Assembly: GCA_030765665.1 (NCBI GenBank)
Contig: JAVCCD010000203.1
Coordinates: forward strand, 1 to 8,621
Reading direction: 5' to 3'
DNA: 8,621 bases
Origin: Candidatus Tenebribacter mawsonii
Lineage (GTDB): Bacteria > Cloacimonadota > Cloacimonadia > Cloacimonadales > TCS61
Shown: positions 1 to 7,075 of the stretch, one piece after another
Layout: every line of letters begins with the position of its first letter
Numbering within the stretch: position 1 is the first letter of the stretch
Notes under the pieces: model-generated
The model's input: only the letters and a program-made list of their open reading frames with translations
Told to the model about the DNA's origin: nothing
Databases searched by the model: none
Program-made: the position numbers and the translations under genes

Positions 1-379
1 AACAGCATATATGCAATAGCATTCCGGTTATGCATAAATCTTGCCAACGGTCTTTACGAACTTTCCCTTTATTAAACCACAACTCATCCAACAGAAATTT
101 TGCACTTTCCTGGTATTCAATTGTTGTGTGATGGATCCCGATATTTCTCAGATCTAACAGAGTATAATGAGTAGAAATCCATTTAGGTGAGTACCAACCA
201 TTTCCCCATTGTCCGGTTGAGTTGTCTCTCTTTTGTAAATAGGTTTTTCCCCAACCTTCGGATGAAATGCGTTTTTGCAAGATTTCTAATTCATTTGCTT
301 TTGTAGTTAAAAGATCGCGTTTGGCTTGAAATTGAATCGCTGTATCACCGGAGAGTAACCATGAAATTATTTTATTCAT
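1..379 (-). CDS. Squalene-cyclase/prenyltransferase-fold protein of unknown function, 5' part only
   Basis: An open frame reads leftward from an ATG at 379-377 and runs off the window edge after 126 codons without a stop. A purine-rich AAAGGA site lies about 7 bases before the ATG, supporting this start. The protein begins MNKIISWLLSGDTAIQFQ and later contains EGWG, GQWGNGWYSPKW and STHYTLLDLRNIGI. These resemble a family of roughly 300-residue alpha-toroid proteins, related in fold to squalene cyclases and prenyltransferases, that databases sometimes mislabel as 'nitrogen fixation protein NifH'. There is no P-loop or Fe-S cysteine pattern of true NifH in the visible part. No signal peptide or membrane segment is seen. 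The family's substrate is not known to me. The gene is transcribed away from the helicase operon, so the region 380-613 must serve both directions. The family assignment rests on remembered motif similarity and is moderate; that it is a coding region is more certain. Confidence 0.68.
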   Translation of the reverse strand, partial: MNKIISWLLSGDTAIQFQAKRDLLTTKANELEILQKRISSEGWGKTYLQKRDNSTGQWGNGWYSPKWISTHYTLLDLRNIGIHHTTIEYQESAKFLLDELWFNKGKVRKDRWQDLCITGMLLHICC

Positions 380-472
380 TTCTTTATCCTTTATTGATAA
401 GTTACAGACTAAACAAGAATTTCACAATGCGTCTTTGCAAGTATTTTATTGCTAGTTTCTTTTTTTCTAGCC

Positions 473-516
473 ACATCATATGTTCTTATGTGCATAAATG
501 AAATGATGTTTATAAT
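473..516. promoter_or_regulatory. Nested inverted repeat beside a TATAAT box in the divergent intergenic region
   Basis: Outer arms ACATCAT (473-479) and ATGATGT (503-509) are perfect reverse complements centred at 491. Inner arms TTATG (486-490) and CATAA (493-497) are centred at 491.5. A TATAAT hexamer follows at 511-516, with no convincing -35 hexamer at 16-18 bases upstream, so a factor bound to the dyad could sit over the -35 area. This could be an operator for the helicase operon or for the divergent gene, but A+T-rich DNA produces such dyads by chance. The rest of 380-613 holds a GCTAG/CTAGC stem around a pyrimidine tract (451-471) and a weak promoter-like TTTACA (519-524) with TTTTAT (543-548). 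No coding sequence or RNA gene was seen there. Confidence 0.28.
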
Positions 517-606
517 TATTTACAAAACGAGAACTCATCAAATTTTATTTAGCGTCAAGCATAAAAATTCTGGACATAATTCTCATTAAACATTACTTCA
601 AATTAC

Positions 607-611
607 AGGAG
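607..611 (+). promoter_or_regulatory. Shine-Dalgarno site of the helicase gene (start-deciding)
   Basis: AGGAG lies 2 bases before the ATG at 614 and 5 bases before a second in-frame ATG at 617. The spacing fits the second ATG better, so the mature N-terminus may be one residue shorter than the longest frame. Confidence 0.7.
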
Positions 612-613
612 AA

Positions 614-3103
614 ATGATGGCAGAAAATGAGATGATATTCGATAGTTCAATACTTCAGAATATTGCAGTTCATAAAATTCATAAAGCTAAACAAGCAAAG
701 CTAAGTGATTTCCCATCATATCTCAATGATAATATTATCAATTATTTTAAACAGAAAGGAATAAAAAAACTGTATTCACACCAACTACAAGCAATTAATG
801 CAATTAACAACCACAAAAATACAGTTATTACGTCAGGTGTAGATAGCGGGAAAAGTTTATGTTATCAAATTCCAATTTTGCAGCAACTGCAAGACAATCC
901 ACAAACTCGGGCAATTTTTCTTTTTCCAACCAAAGCACTAACTCAAGATCAGAAGATCAAGTTTACTAAATTTGTATCAGAATTTATTGAAGCAGATATT
1001 GGAATCGGTATTTATGATGGAGATACACCATCAGAAAAGAGAAGGATAATAAAGAGGTCTGCCAATTTACTATTCACAAATCCCGATATGCTGCATCTTG
1101 GAATATTACCACATCACACAAATTGGTGTGAATTTTTCCAAAATCTCAAATTTGTTGTTATTGATGAAGTTCATATTTATCGTGGGATCTTCGGTTCTCA
1201 TTTTGCAAATGTTATCCGCAGACTTAAACGAATCGCAAAATTTTATGGTTCAAATCCTCAATTCATTCTCACAAGTGCAACACTCTCAAATGTTGAAAAA
1301 TTCACAAGAAAACTAATTGAAGAGGATCTTGAAGTAATCAGCGATGACGGGTCTCCTACCGGAGAACAGCATTACATTATATACAATCCGCCTATTGTTA
1401 ATAAAGAGCTGGGAATCAGACGGAGCGCAATGCAGGAAACTGTACATATTGCTGCTGATCTTTTTGAACAAAAGGGTCAAACATTGGTCTTTTCTGAATC
1501 AAGAAGATCAGTTGAACTGATCTTGAGTTATTTGCGGAAAAATGTAGATGAAATTAAACAGGTTCAAGGATATCGAAGTGGTTATCTATCTTCTGATAGA
1601 AGAGAAATTGAAAAGAAATTCAGGTCAGGAAAAATTAGGACTCTTGTTTCTACAAATGCTTTGGAATTAGGAATTGATATTGGTGGTCTGGATACTGTTC
1701 TAATAAACGGCTATCCGGGTAGCATAGCATCTACAAGACAGCAATTTGGTAGAGCAGGCAGAAGCGGGAAACCATCATTTTGTATTTTGGTAGCTTCATC
1801 AAATTTGCTTGATCAATATCTTGTGAAACATCCAGAATATTTATTTGATCGAAATCCAGAACAAGCTCTAATTGATCCTGATAATCCGTTCATTTTGCTT
1901 CATCATCTTAAATGTGCATTATTTGAAAAACCATTTATTACAGGTGAACAGTTTGGTGATCTTCCACAGAATGTTCTTGATCAATATTTACAAATCTTGC
2001 AGAATTATGATTTGGCTTATGAATCTAATGACAAAATATTTTGGAAAGCAAACTCTTATCCAGCAGATGAAATTTCTCTTCGCACAACAGGAGCAGGAGA
2101 ATTTGTATTAAAATGTGAAGATAGAACCATCGGTATTGTCGATGAAAACAGTGCTTATTGGTTTACACATCCACAAGCTGTATACATCCATCAAGGTGAA
2201 ACCTATCTTGTTACTAAACTTGATATTCCAAATAAAATTGTAGAATTGGTAGAAAAGAAAACAGATTATTATACTCAAACCCAAAGTAAAACTGATTTTG
2301 AATTAATAAAATTAAAGAAAAGTGAGATCATTGTTGGTGCAGAAAGATTTTATGGACAGATCAAAGTAACAGATATTGTAAAAGGCTTTAAGCGTCAGAA
2401 GTGGCACACAAATGAGATTTTAGGATATGGAGATCTTGAACTTCCACCACAAGAAACGATAACTTATGGTTACTGGTTTTCCATCTCTGAAGAAATTATT
2501 GCCAGGTTAACAGAAAAAAAATTATGGAACAATACAAAGAATGATTATGGTTCGAAGTGGAAAAGTATCGCAGAAAAAGTTCGAAAACGTGATGAACATG
2601 AATGCCAGCATTGTGGAGTTATAAAGCAAGAAAAGAAGTTTGACGTACACCACAAAATTCCTTTCAAACAATTTGCTTCAGTTGAAAAGGCAAATCAATT
2701 GAGTAATCTTATAACGCTTTGCCCATCTTGTCATCGTAAAGCAGAGCGCATGTTCTATGTTCAAAGTGGTTTAGCTGGATTAGCAAATCTGTTTAGAAGT
2801 ATTGCTCCTTTCTTCATCATGTGTGACGGCAAAGACATTCGGGTTCATTCTTCGTCGCGTATTGGCTTGGGAACAGATGATCCAGGACTGGTTATTCATG
2901 ATTCAATGTCAGGTGGAATTGGATTAAGTGAGAAACTATATGGCCTGCATTATAAGTTGCTGTGGGAAGCTTACACAATAGTGAATGGTTGTGATTGTAA
3001 AAATGGATGTCCTGCTTGTGTTGGTCCTGTTGCAGAAAATGGAACAGGGGCTAAAAAGCAAGTTATAGAAATTATTAAGCATCTTCTGAAAAAAAGTATA
3101 TGA
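614..3103 (+). CDS. mrfA: MrfA-like DEAD/DEAH-box helicase with MZB (DUF1998) zinc domain and inserted HNH nuclease domain
   Basis: This superfamily 2 helicase is homologous to B. subtilis MrfA (YprA), which acts with MrfB in mitomycin-C lesion repair independently of UvrABC. Visible motifs in order: Walker A SGVDSGKS (74-81), FPTKALTQDQ (104-113), TNPDML (155-160), Walker B DEVH (184-187), TSATLS (220-225), LVFSES (291-296), TNALELGIDIG (347-357) and QQFGRAGRSG (376-385). The C-terminal zinc domain has GLAGLANLF (719-727), SGGIGLSEKLY (766-776) and the cysteine cluster C793, C795, C799, C802. All helicase motifs look intact. At 829 residues it is longer than the roughly 750 of MrfA, because about 85 residues carrying an HNH nuclease (near 650-712) interrupt the region just before GLAGLANLF. 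The start is 614, or 617 by ribosome-site spacing. Its stop overlaps the ATG of the exonuclease gene. DrmB of the DISARM defence system also carries DUF1998, so a defence role is a less likely alternative. Confidence 0.93.
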   Translation: MMAENEMIFDSSILQNIAVHKIHKAKQAKLSDFPSYLNDNIINYFKQKGIKKLYSHQLQAINAINNHKNTVITSGVDSGKSLCYQIPILQQLQDNPQTRAIFLFPTKALTQDQKIKFTKFVSEFIEADIGIGIYDGDTPSEKRRIIKRSANLLFTNPDMLHLGILPHHTNWCEFFQNLKFVVIDEVHIYRGIFGSHFANVIRRLKRIAKFYGSNPQFILTSATLSNVEKFTRKLIEEDLEVISDDGSPTGEQHYIIYNPPIVNKELGIRRSAMQETVHIAADLFEQKGQTLVFSESRRSVELILSYLRKNVDEIKQVQGYRSGYLSSDRREIEKKFRSGKIRTLVSTNALELGIDIGGLDTVLINGYPGSIASTRQQFGRAGRSGKPSFCILVASSNLLDQYLVKHPEYLFDRNPEQALIDPDNPFILLHHLKCALFEKPFITGEQFGDLPQNVLDQYLQILQNYDLAYESNDKIFWKANSYPADEISLRTTGAGEFVLKCEDRTIGIVDENSAYWFTHPQAVYIHQGETYLVTKLDIPNKIVELVEKKTDYYTQTQSKTDFELIKLKKSEIIVGAERFYGQIKVTDIVKGFKRQKWHTNEILGYGDLELPPQETITYGYWFSISEEIIARLTEKKLWNNTKNDYGSKWKSIAEKVRKRDEHECQHCGVIKQEKKFDVHHKIPFKQFASVEKANQLSNLITLCPSCHRKAERMFYVQSGLAGLANLFRSIAPFFIMCDGKDIRVHSSSRIGLGTDDPGLVIHDSMSGGIGLSEKLYGLHYKLLWEAYTIVNGCDCKNGCPACVGPVAENGTGAKKQVIEIIKHLLKKSI
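2561..2749 (+). other. In-frame HNH endonuclease domain inside the MrfA-like helicase
   Basis: Residues 650-712 of the helicase form a complete HNH/McrA-type unit: IAEKVRKRDEHECQHCG with C664 and C667, then DVHHKIPF with H679-H680, NLITLCPSCH with N698, C703, C706 and H707. The two CxxC pairs are the structural zinc ligands typical of the family, and the His-His, Asn and His residues are the expected ββα-metal catalytic positions. A low-complexity linker (TEKKLWNNTKND, near 633-644) precedes it. The reading frame is continuous on both sides, and there are no intein splice-junction residues, so this is a domain insertion and not an intein. Nuclease activity is inferred from the intact motif. 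Confidence 0.9.
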
Positions 3104-4263
3104 ACGATATTGAAGCTTTACTGAAAGGTGTTCTTCCCAATAAAAAAAAGAAAACCAGAATTTCCAAGAATAAAGAGATTCATAATCTTGTGAAAGGCAA
3201 GTATGTTGCAGAGAATGTATTTCTAATAGAGAATAAATTTGAAATTAATTATAAACATATTGGTAATAAATTAATAAAATATCAAATCCACCCACTAATA
3301 TTAAATTATTCTGGATTAGATAAAGCAAATATTGAGGATTTGTTGTTTATCGACACCGAGACAACTGGTCTGGCAGGCGGTACAGGAACTTATGTATTCC
3401 TGATTGGGATTGGATTTTTTAAAGAAGAAGAGTTTATCCTCAGACAATATTTTTTAACAGATATTGTAAATGAGAAACTATTGATCGAACAATTTATTAA
3501 TGAACTTAACAAAGAAAAGATCTACGTGAGTTTTAATGGTAAAAGTTACGACGTACCACTATTGAATACTCGTTCCATTTTTAATAGATGTAAAGGTAGA
3601 ATCACCGAACATGCAAATATAGACCTACTACATATTTCCCGAAGATTTTGGAGAGAAATGTTAGAGACTTATTCATTACAAAATATTGAGCAGAAAATTT
3701 TAAAAACTGGTAGGACAGGTGAGCTTGATATTCCAGGAAGTGAGATACCAGATGCTTATTTTAGTTATCTGAATACAAGAAATGCTTCAATTATGAAAAA
3801 TGTGATATATCATAACAAACTTGATATTCTAAGTTTGACTATTTTGTTAGAAAAAATTAATAAAATTCTTTTTTTAAAAAATTATAAAAATGTGAATCTC
3901 TTTGAAATTGGTAGGCTATACTTACAGAATGAACATGTTGCGCAAGCCATTTCCATATTTGAAGATATTTTAGAAAGTGACATCTCCCATCTTTCTGCTA
4001 TCAAAGAACTTTCATTTATTTATAAACGTAACAAAAATTTTGAAAAAGCATCAGCGCTTTGGTTGGAAGCTGTAAAACATAATGAATATTATGCTTACAT
4101 TGAGTTAGCAAAATGGGAAGAACATAAAAATAAAAATTACACGAAAGCTCTTGAATGGACAGAGAAAGCTTTAAATTCTAAATATGAGGAATATATTTAT
4201 GAAAGTGAGGAAGTAAATAAATTGAAACACAGAAAAAAAAGATTAGAAAGATTAATTCATTAA
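3100..4263 (+). CDS. mrfB: MrfB-like DEDDh 3'-5' exonuclease with C-terminal TPR-like repeats
   Basis: The protein matches B. subtilis MrfB (YprB), the metal-dependent exonuclease partner of MrfA. The RNase H-like/DnaQ-type domain spans about 80-255. Exo I is FIDTETTG (D85, E87) followed by the family hallmark LAGGTGTYVFLIG. Exo II is SFNGKSYD (D151). Exo III is YHNKLD with H238 and D242, which makes it DEDDh; all catalytic positions are present. Residues 264-365 are helical and TPR-like (IGRLYLQNEHVAQAISIFEDIL, then a second unit near 300-325), a likely protein-interaction surface as in the homologue. The N-terminal 30 residues are lysine-rich. The length (387) is slightly below the 413 of YprB. 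The ATG shares ATGA with the helicase stop and has no clear ribosome site, so it is probably translated by coupling to the helicase. This arrangement supports a shared complex. Confidence 0.92.
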   Translation: MNDIEALLKGVLPNKKKKTRISKNKEIHNLVKGKYVAENVFLIENKFEINYKHIGNKLIKYQIHPLILNYSGLDKANIEDLLFIDTETTGLAGGTGTYVFLIGIGFFKEEEFILRQYFLTDIVNEKLLIEQFINELNKEKIYVSFNGKSYDVPLLNTRSIFNRCKGRITEHANIDLLHISRRFWREMLETYSLQNIEQKILKTGRTGELDIPGSEIPDAYFSYLNTRNASIMKNVIYHNKLDILSLTILLEKINKILFLKNYKNVNLFEIGRLYLQNEHVAQAISIFEDILESDISHLSAIKELSFIYKRNKNFEKASALWLEAVKHNEYYAYIELAKWEEHKNKNYTKALEWTEKALNSKYEEYIYESEEVNKLKHRKKRLERLIH

Positions 4264-4305
4264 TAATTCAAATAAACGAAAGGAATGTGAGCGAAGAAGC
4301 TTTTC

Positions 4306-4311
4306 AAGGAG
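4306..4311 (+). promoter_or_regulatory. Shine-Dalgarno site of the PPDK-like gene
   Basis: AAGGAG sits 10 bases before the ATG at 4322, inside the 58-bp gap after the exonuclease gene. No terminator or convincing promoter is visible in this gap, so readthrough from the mrfAB genes is plausible. Confidence 0.75.
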
Positions 4312-4321
4312 ATAAATATAA

Positions 4322-6955
4322 ATGTTCAAGAATTTTGTTTGTAGAGGTAATTATTTAAATTTCAATGTTAAACGGTATTTATCTGAAACTGTCTATGATA
4401 GTACATCAACCGATTTGCCTGGGTTTATTCCTCATGAAATTGATTATGTTAATTCAGATAATTCAGAAGAAACGTTTGTACTTTCACCTTCAGAGAGCCT
4501 TTATTTTAGTTTGAATAAAAAAAATGAAAATAGTAAGTTACTTAAATTACTAATTGCCGGAACAAGCGGAGATAAGAACCTAAAACAAAAGGCAGATGAA
4601 ATAATAAAGACACATCTTAGAAAAATTCATAAGAAGATGAATCAGCTAATGTTTCATGAAAGTGATTACGTTGTGCCATCAAACAGTGTTGGAAGTTTTA
4701 CAGAAGAACAGATTAGTCATAAGGGAACGATACTACTTGAGCTTATTCAAAATGGCTATCCTGTTCCTGATTTTTGTGTACTAACTTCAAGTGCGTTCTT
4801 ATTAAGTCGCATTGAGAGAGAAAAATATATTCATGAAACTGTTAATAATCTTGAAAAAATGACTTCTTATCAACTTGATTCAGATGTAAATCCGCTTATA
4901 TTTGCTATTCGTTGTGCAATGCCCTCTTATATCCCAGGTGTAATGCCCACTTTTTTAAATGTAGGAGTAACTAAGAAATCTTATGAAGCTTTATATAATA
5001 TTTTAGATAAACCAACAGCACAAAGAATTTATTTAAATAACTTACAAACAATTGATTATCATCTTTTTAAGAATTATCATGATCCGATTGATTATGAAAA
5101 TGAAGATATTGAAATTCATTTGGAAGCCTTATATAAAAAAATTGCAGCTCGAGATGAAAAATTACTTACAGATGCAATGTACCAAGTATCATTTTTTGTA
5201 AAACGAGCATATGAATATTATGAGAAAAACCAGGATATACTATTAACTTTCTTTCGAAATTCCGAAAAATATCCCGCGCTAATTTTTCAGAAGATGGTTT
5301 GGACTGTTGGGAATGAACAATCACACCCAGGTGTTCTATATAGCCGTCATTCCAGAACTGGGTTGGGAATTCAGATAGAGAGTATGTCAAATGTTTTTGG
5401 GGAAGAGATCATGACAGGTTTAGTTTCGGCAGATGATGATGAATTTTTTAACAGAGATTCATTAAAAAGTAAATTCCCAGCCGTATATCATTTTGAACCT
5501 CTCTTGGGTAAATTAGAACAAATTCAGCAATCTCCTGTAACTATTGAATTCGCGGCTGAATCAAATGATTATTCTCATCTTTTTGCTATTTTACAGCTGA
5601 ACAAATCCGAATTAACCGGAAGGGCAATTCTGCTTTCAGCAGTTGATCTGTTCCAAAATAAAATTATTAGTCAAAAGCTTCTGATAGAACTTATCAAGCC
5701 ATATCATCTCAATCAAATATTTTCAGAAAGAATCGAAAGAACATCGTTAGAAAAATTAGAGTTTTTTGGAAAAGGGATCTCAATATTACCACGATCTGCT
5801 GTTTCTGCCAAAGCATATTTTTCTGCCGCTTCAGCACTGGAAGCAAAAAAAAGAGGAGATAAAGTTTGTTTTTGTAAAAAAAGTTTTGTGCCAACAGATA
5901 CAATCGTTATGGGTGAAGTAGATGCGATAGTTAGTTTAACACCAGCAGCCATACATGTTGTTACAGCATGTAAGGGTTATGGAGTACCAGCATTTTTAGA
6001 TCTTGAAAAGTTTGGTATTCAATTTGATGATGATAAATTAGTGAATCAAGAAGGTATTGTAATAAATGAAGGAGATTGGATTACGATATCCAGCAAAAAG
6101 CAGAATATATATTTAGGAAAAGCAAGTTTTACTCCTGCTAGATTCCAAAAATATCTCGAGGGTAATAAACTTATAATGAATCCCAAAGAAGAAAATGTTT
6201 TTGTTAATATGGCTAAAGCTTTTAAAGTATATGATCAGGTTGTAGAAAATTTGGAGTTAGATCAAATTTCAGAACTTGATGACTTAATAAAACTCATAAG
6301 AAACGATCTGCAAAAGCGACCCGAAAAAGCTAAAGTAATAGTAAATTCGTGGTTTGATTCAAATTTTGAATATTATGTAGAAAAGCTCTTAACTAGTGAA
6401 CTGGGAACACACCAAGATCAAAATAAAATTTATGAGTTATTATCTGTAGATAGAAAAGTTCAGTTTTTTAAAAAAGCAATAAGTAATTGTCTAGAAACTA
6501 ACCAAAAGGGTTTTAGTGCAGGTTCATTTATGCTAGGAAGATTTATCTGTATAGAACATCCTATTGAATTCTGGAATGATTTTCAAGATTACGAAGTAGG
6601 ATTTATGCTTAATGAGTATATTCTATTTGAAAAATACTTAAATGTTCTATATGAAGTGGGAGAGAGAGAAGTAAATAGAGCTCGTAAGAGAATTCTTAAT
6701 GATGGGCTAGGTGATATAAGCGTAAAATTGGGAAATGCGATGGTATTTATGTCATTGAAACTTTCTAATTTAGATTTAATCAAAATTAGAGCAATTACTC
6801 GATTTAATTATGATAAAGGTACATTGATGTTGATCGATTTACTGTTAAAACCATTTGGATATTTATTTAATTATAAAGTCACGTGGTCGATCTCTCGTTT
6901 ACAGGATCTATGCAAAAAGGCTTCTGTAAAATTACCAGAAGCAGACGATATTTAA
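4322..6955 (+). CDS. PPDK-like protein: ATP-grasp plus phosphohistidine domain, no PEP/pyruvate barrel
   Basis: Residues about 128-480 resemble the N-terminal ATP-grasp half of pyruvate phosphate dikinase (PPDK). HKGTILLELIQNGYPVP (133-149) matches the KGANLAEM..GLPVP region. AIRCAMPSYIPGVMPTFLNVG (195-215) matches SVRSGA..MPGMMDTVLNLG. PGVLYSRHSRTG (336-347) matches TGVAFTRNPSTG, and LTGRAILLSAVDL (431-443) the helical linker. Residues about 482-600 form the swivelling phosphohistidine domain. Its AIHVVTACKGYGVP (543-556) aligns with TSHAAVVARGMGKP, so H545 occupies the phospho-carrier position. The C-terminal PEP/pyruvate TIM barrel is absent. Instead residues about 620-877 are a mainly helical region I do not recognise, and residues 1-125 are also unassigned. 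The architecture recalls phosphotransferases such as rifampin phosphotransferase or glucan water dikinase only in its ATP-to-histidine logic. The substrate is unknown, and it should not be called PPDK. It could be a regulatory or inactive homologue. Confidence 0.82.
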   Translation: MFKNFVCRGNYLNFNVKRYLSETVYDSTSTDLPGFIPHEIDYVNSDNSEETFVLSPSESLYFSLNKKNENSKLLKLLIAGTSGDKNLKQKADEIIKTHLRKIHKKMNQLMFHESDYVVPSNSVGSFTEEQISHKGTILLELIQNGYPVPDFCVLTSSAFLLSRIEREKYIHETVNNLEKMTSYQLDSDVNPLIFAIRCAMPSYIPGVMPTFLNVGVTKKSYEALYNILDKPTAQRIYLNNLQTIDYHLFKNYHDPIDYENEDIEIHLEALYKKIAARDEKLLTDAMYQVSFFVKRAYEYYEKNQDILLTFFRNSEKYPALIFQKMVWTVGNEQSHPGVLYSRHSRTGLGIQIESMSNVFGEEIMTGLVSADDDEFFNRDSLKSKFPAVYHFEPLLGKLEQIQQSPVTIEFAAESNDYSHLFAILQLNKSELTGRAILLSAVDLFQNKIISQKLLIELIKPYHLNQIFSERIERTSLEKLEFFGKGISILPRSAVSAKAYFSAASALEAKKRGDKVCFCKKSFVPTDTIVMGEVDAIVSLTPAAIHVVTACKGYGVPAFLDLEKFGIQFDDDKLVNQEGIVINEGDWITISSKKQNIYLGKASFTPARFQKYLEGNKLIMNPKEENVFVNMAKAFKVYDQVVENLELDQISELDDLIKLIRNDLQKRPEKAKVIVNSWFDSNFEYYVEKLLTSELGTHQDQNKIYELLSVDRKVQFFKKAISNCLETNQKGFSAGSFMLGRFICIEHPIEFWNDFQDYEVGFMLNEYILFEKYLNVLYEVGEREVNRARKRILNDGLGDISVKLGNAMVFMSLKLSNLDLIKIRAITRFNYDKGTLMLIDLLLKPFGYLFNYKVTWSISRLQDLCKKASVKLPEADDI

Positions 6956-7065
6956 CCTGGAAACAAATATTAATATATTCTGTTTGACTTATGTAATCCC
7001 AAATTTGTTTTGGAGATGAGTTAAGGAATATTTATAAATGTTAGATTTAATTTGTTAAGTACATT

Positions 7066-7070
7066 GAGGA
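7066..7070 (+). promoter_or_regulatory. Shine-Dalgarno site of the fluoride channel gene (start-deciding)
   Basis: GAGGA ends 5 bases before the ATG at 7076. It favours this start over an upstream in-frame TTG at 7052, which would add eight unconserved residues. Confidence 0.75.
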
Positions 7071-7075
7071 ATAAT

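Noticed and set aside
1..379. Annotation of the left-end gene as nitrogenase iron protein NifH
   Set aside because: No P-loop or Fe-S ligands are present in the visible part; the name is a known database mislabel for this family.
381..440. Promoter for the minus-strand gene (TTGTGA and TAACTT, 17 bases apart, reading leftward)
   Set aside because: Matches are 4/6 and 3/6 to consensus in A+T-rich DNA, and the leader would be very short, so the call is not supportable.
1098..2111. Short plus-strand open frames at 1098-1316 and 1872-2111
   Set aside because: They are alternative-frame shadows inside the helicase gene with low-complexity, biased composition.
2561..2749. The HNH unit as part of an intein or homing element within the helicase
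   Set aside because: There is no N-terminal Cys/Ser splice block and no C-terminal His-Asn junction, and the insert is only about 85 residues with flanks that read straight into the zinc domain.
5166..5952. Minus-strand open frames at 5166-5390, 5709-5903 and 5713-5952, and a similar one at 6589-6783
   Set aside because: All lie inside the well-supported PPDK-like gene, overlap each other or the gene in antisense, and have no recognisable motif or ribosome site.
5942..5995. Loss of the catalytic phosphohistidine in the PPDK-like protein, because TSHAA appears to read LTPAA
   Set aside because: Anchoring the alignment on the following G-x-G-x-P places His545 exactly at the carrier position, so the histidine is kept.
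7052..7075. TTG at 7052 as the start of the fluoride channel
   Set aside because: The ATG at 7076 has a well-spaced GAGGA site and gives residue numbering that matches characterised Fluc channels.
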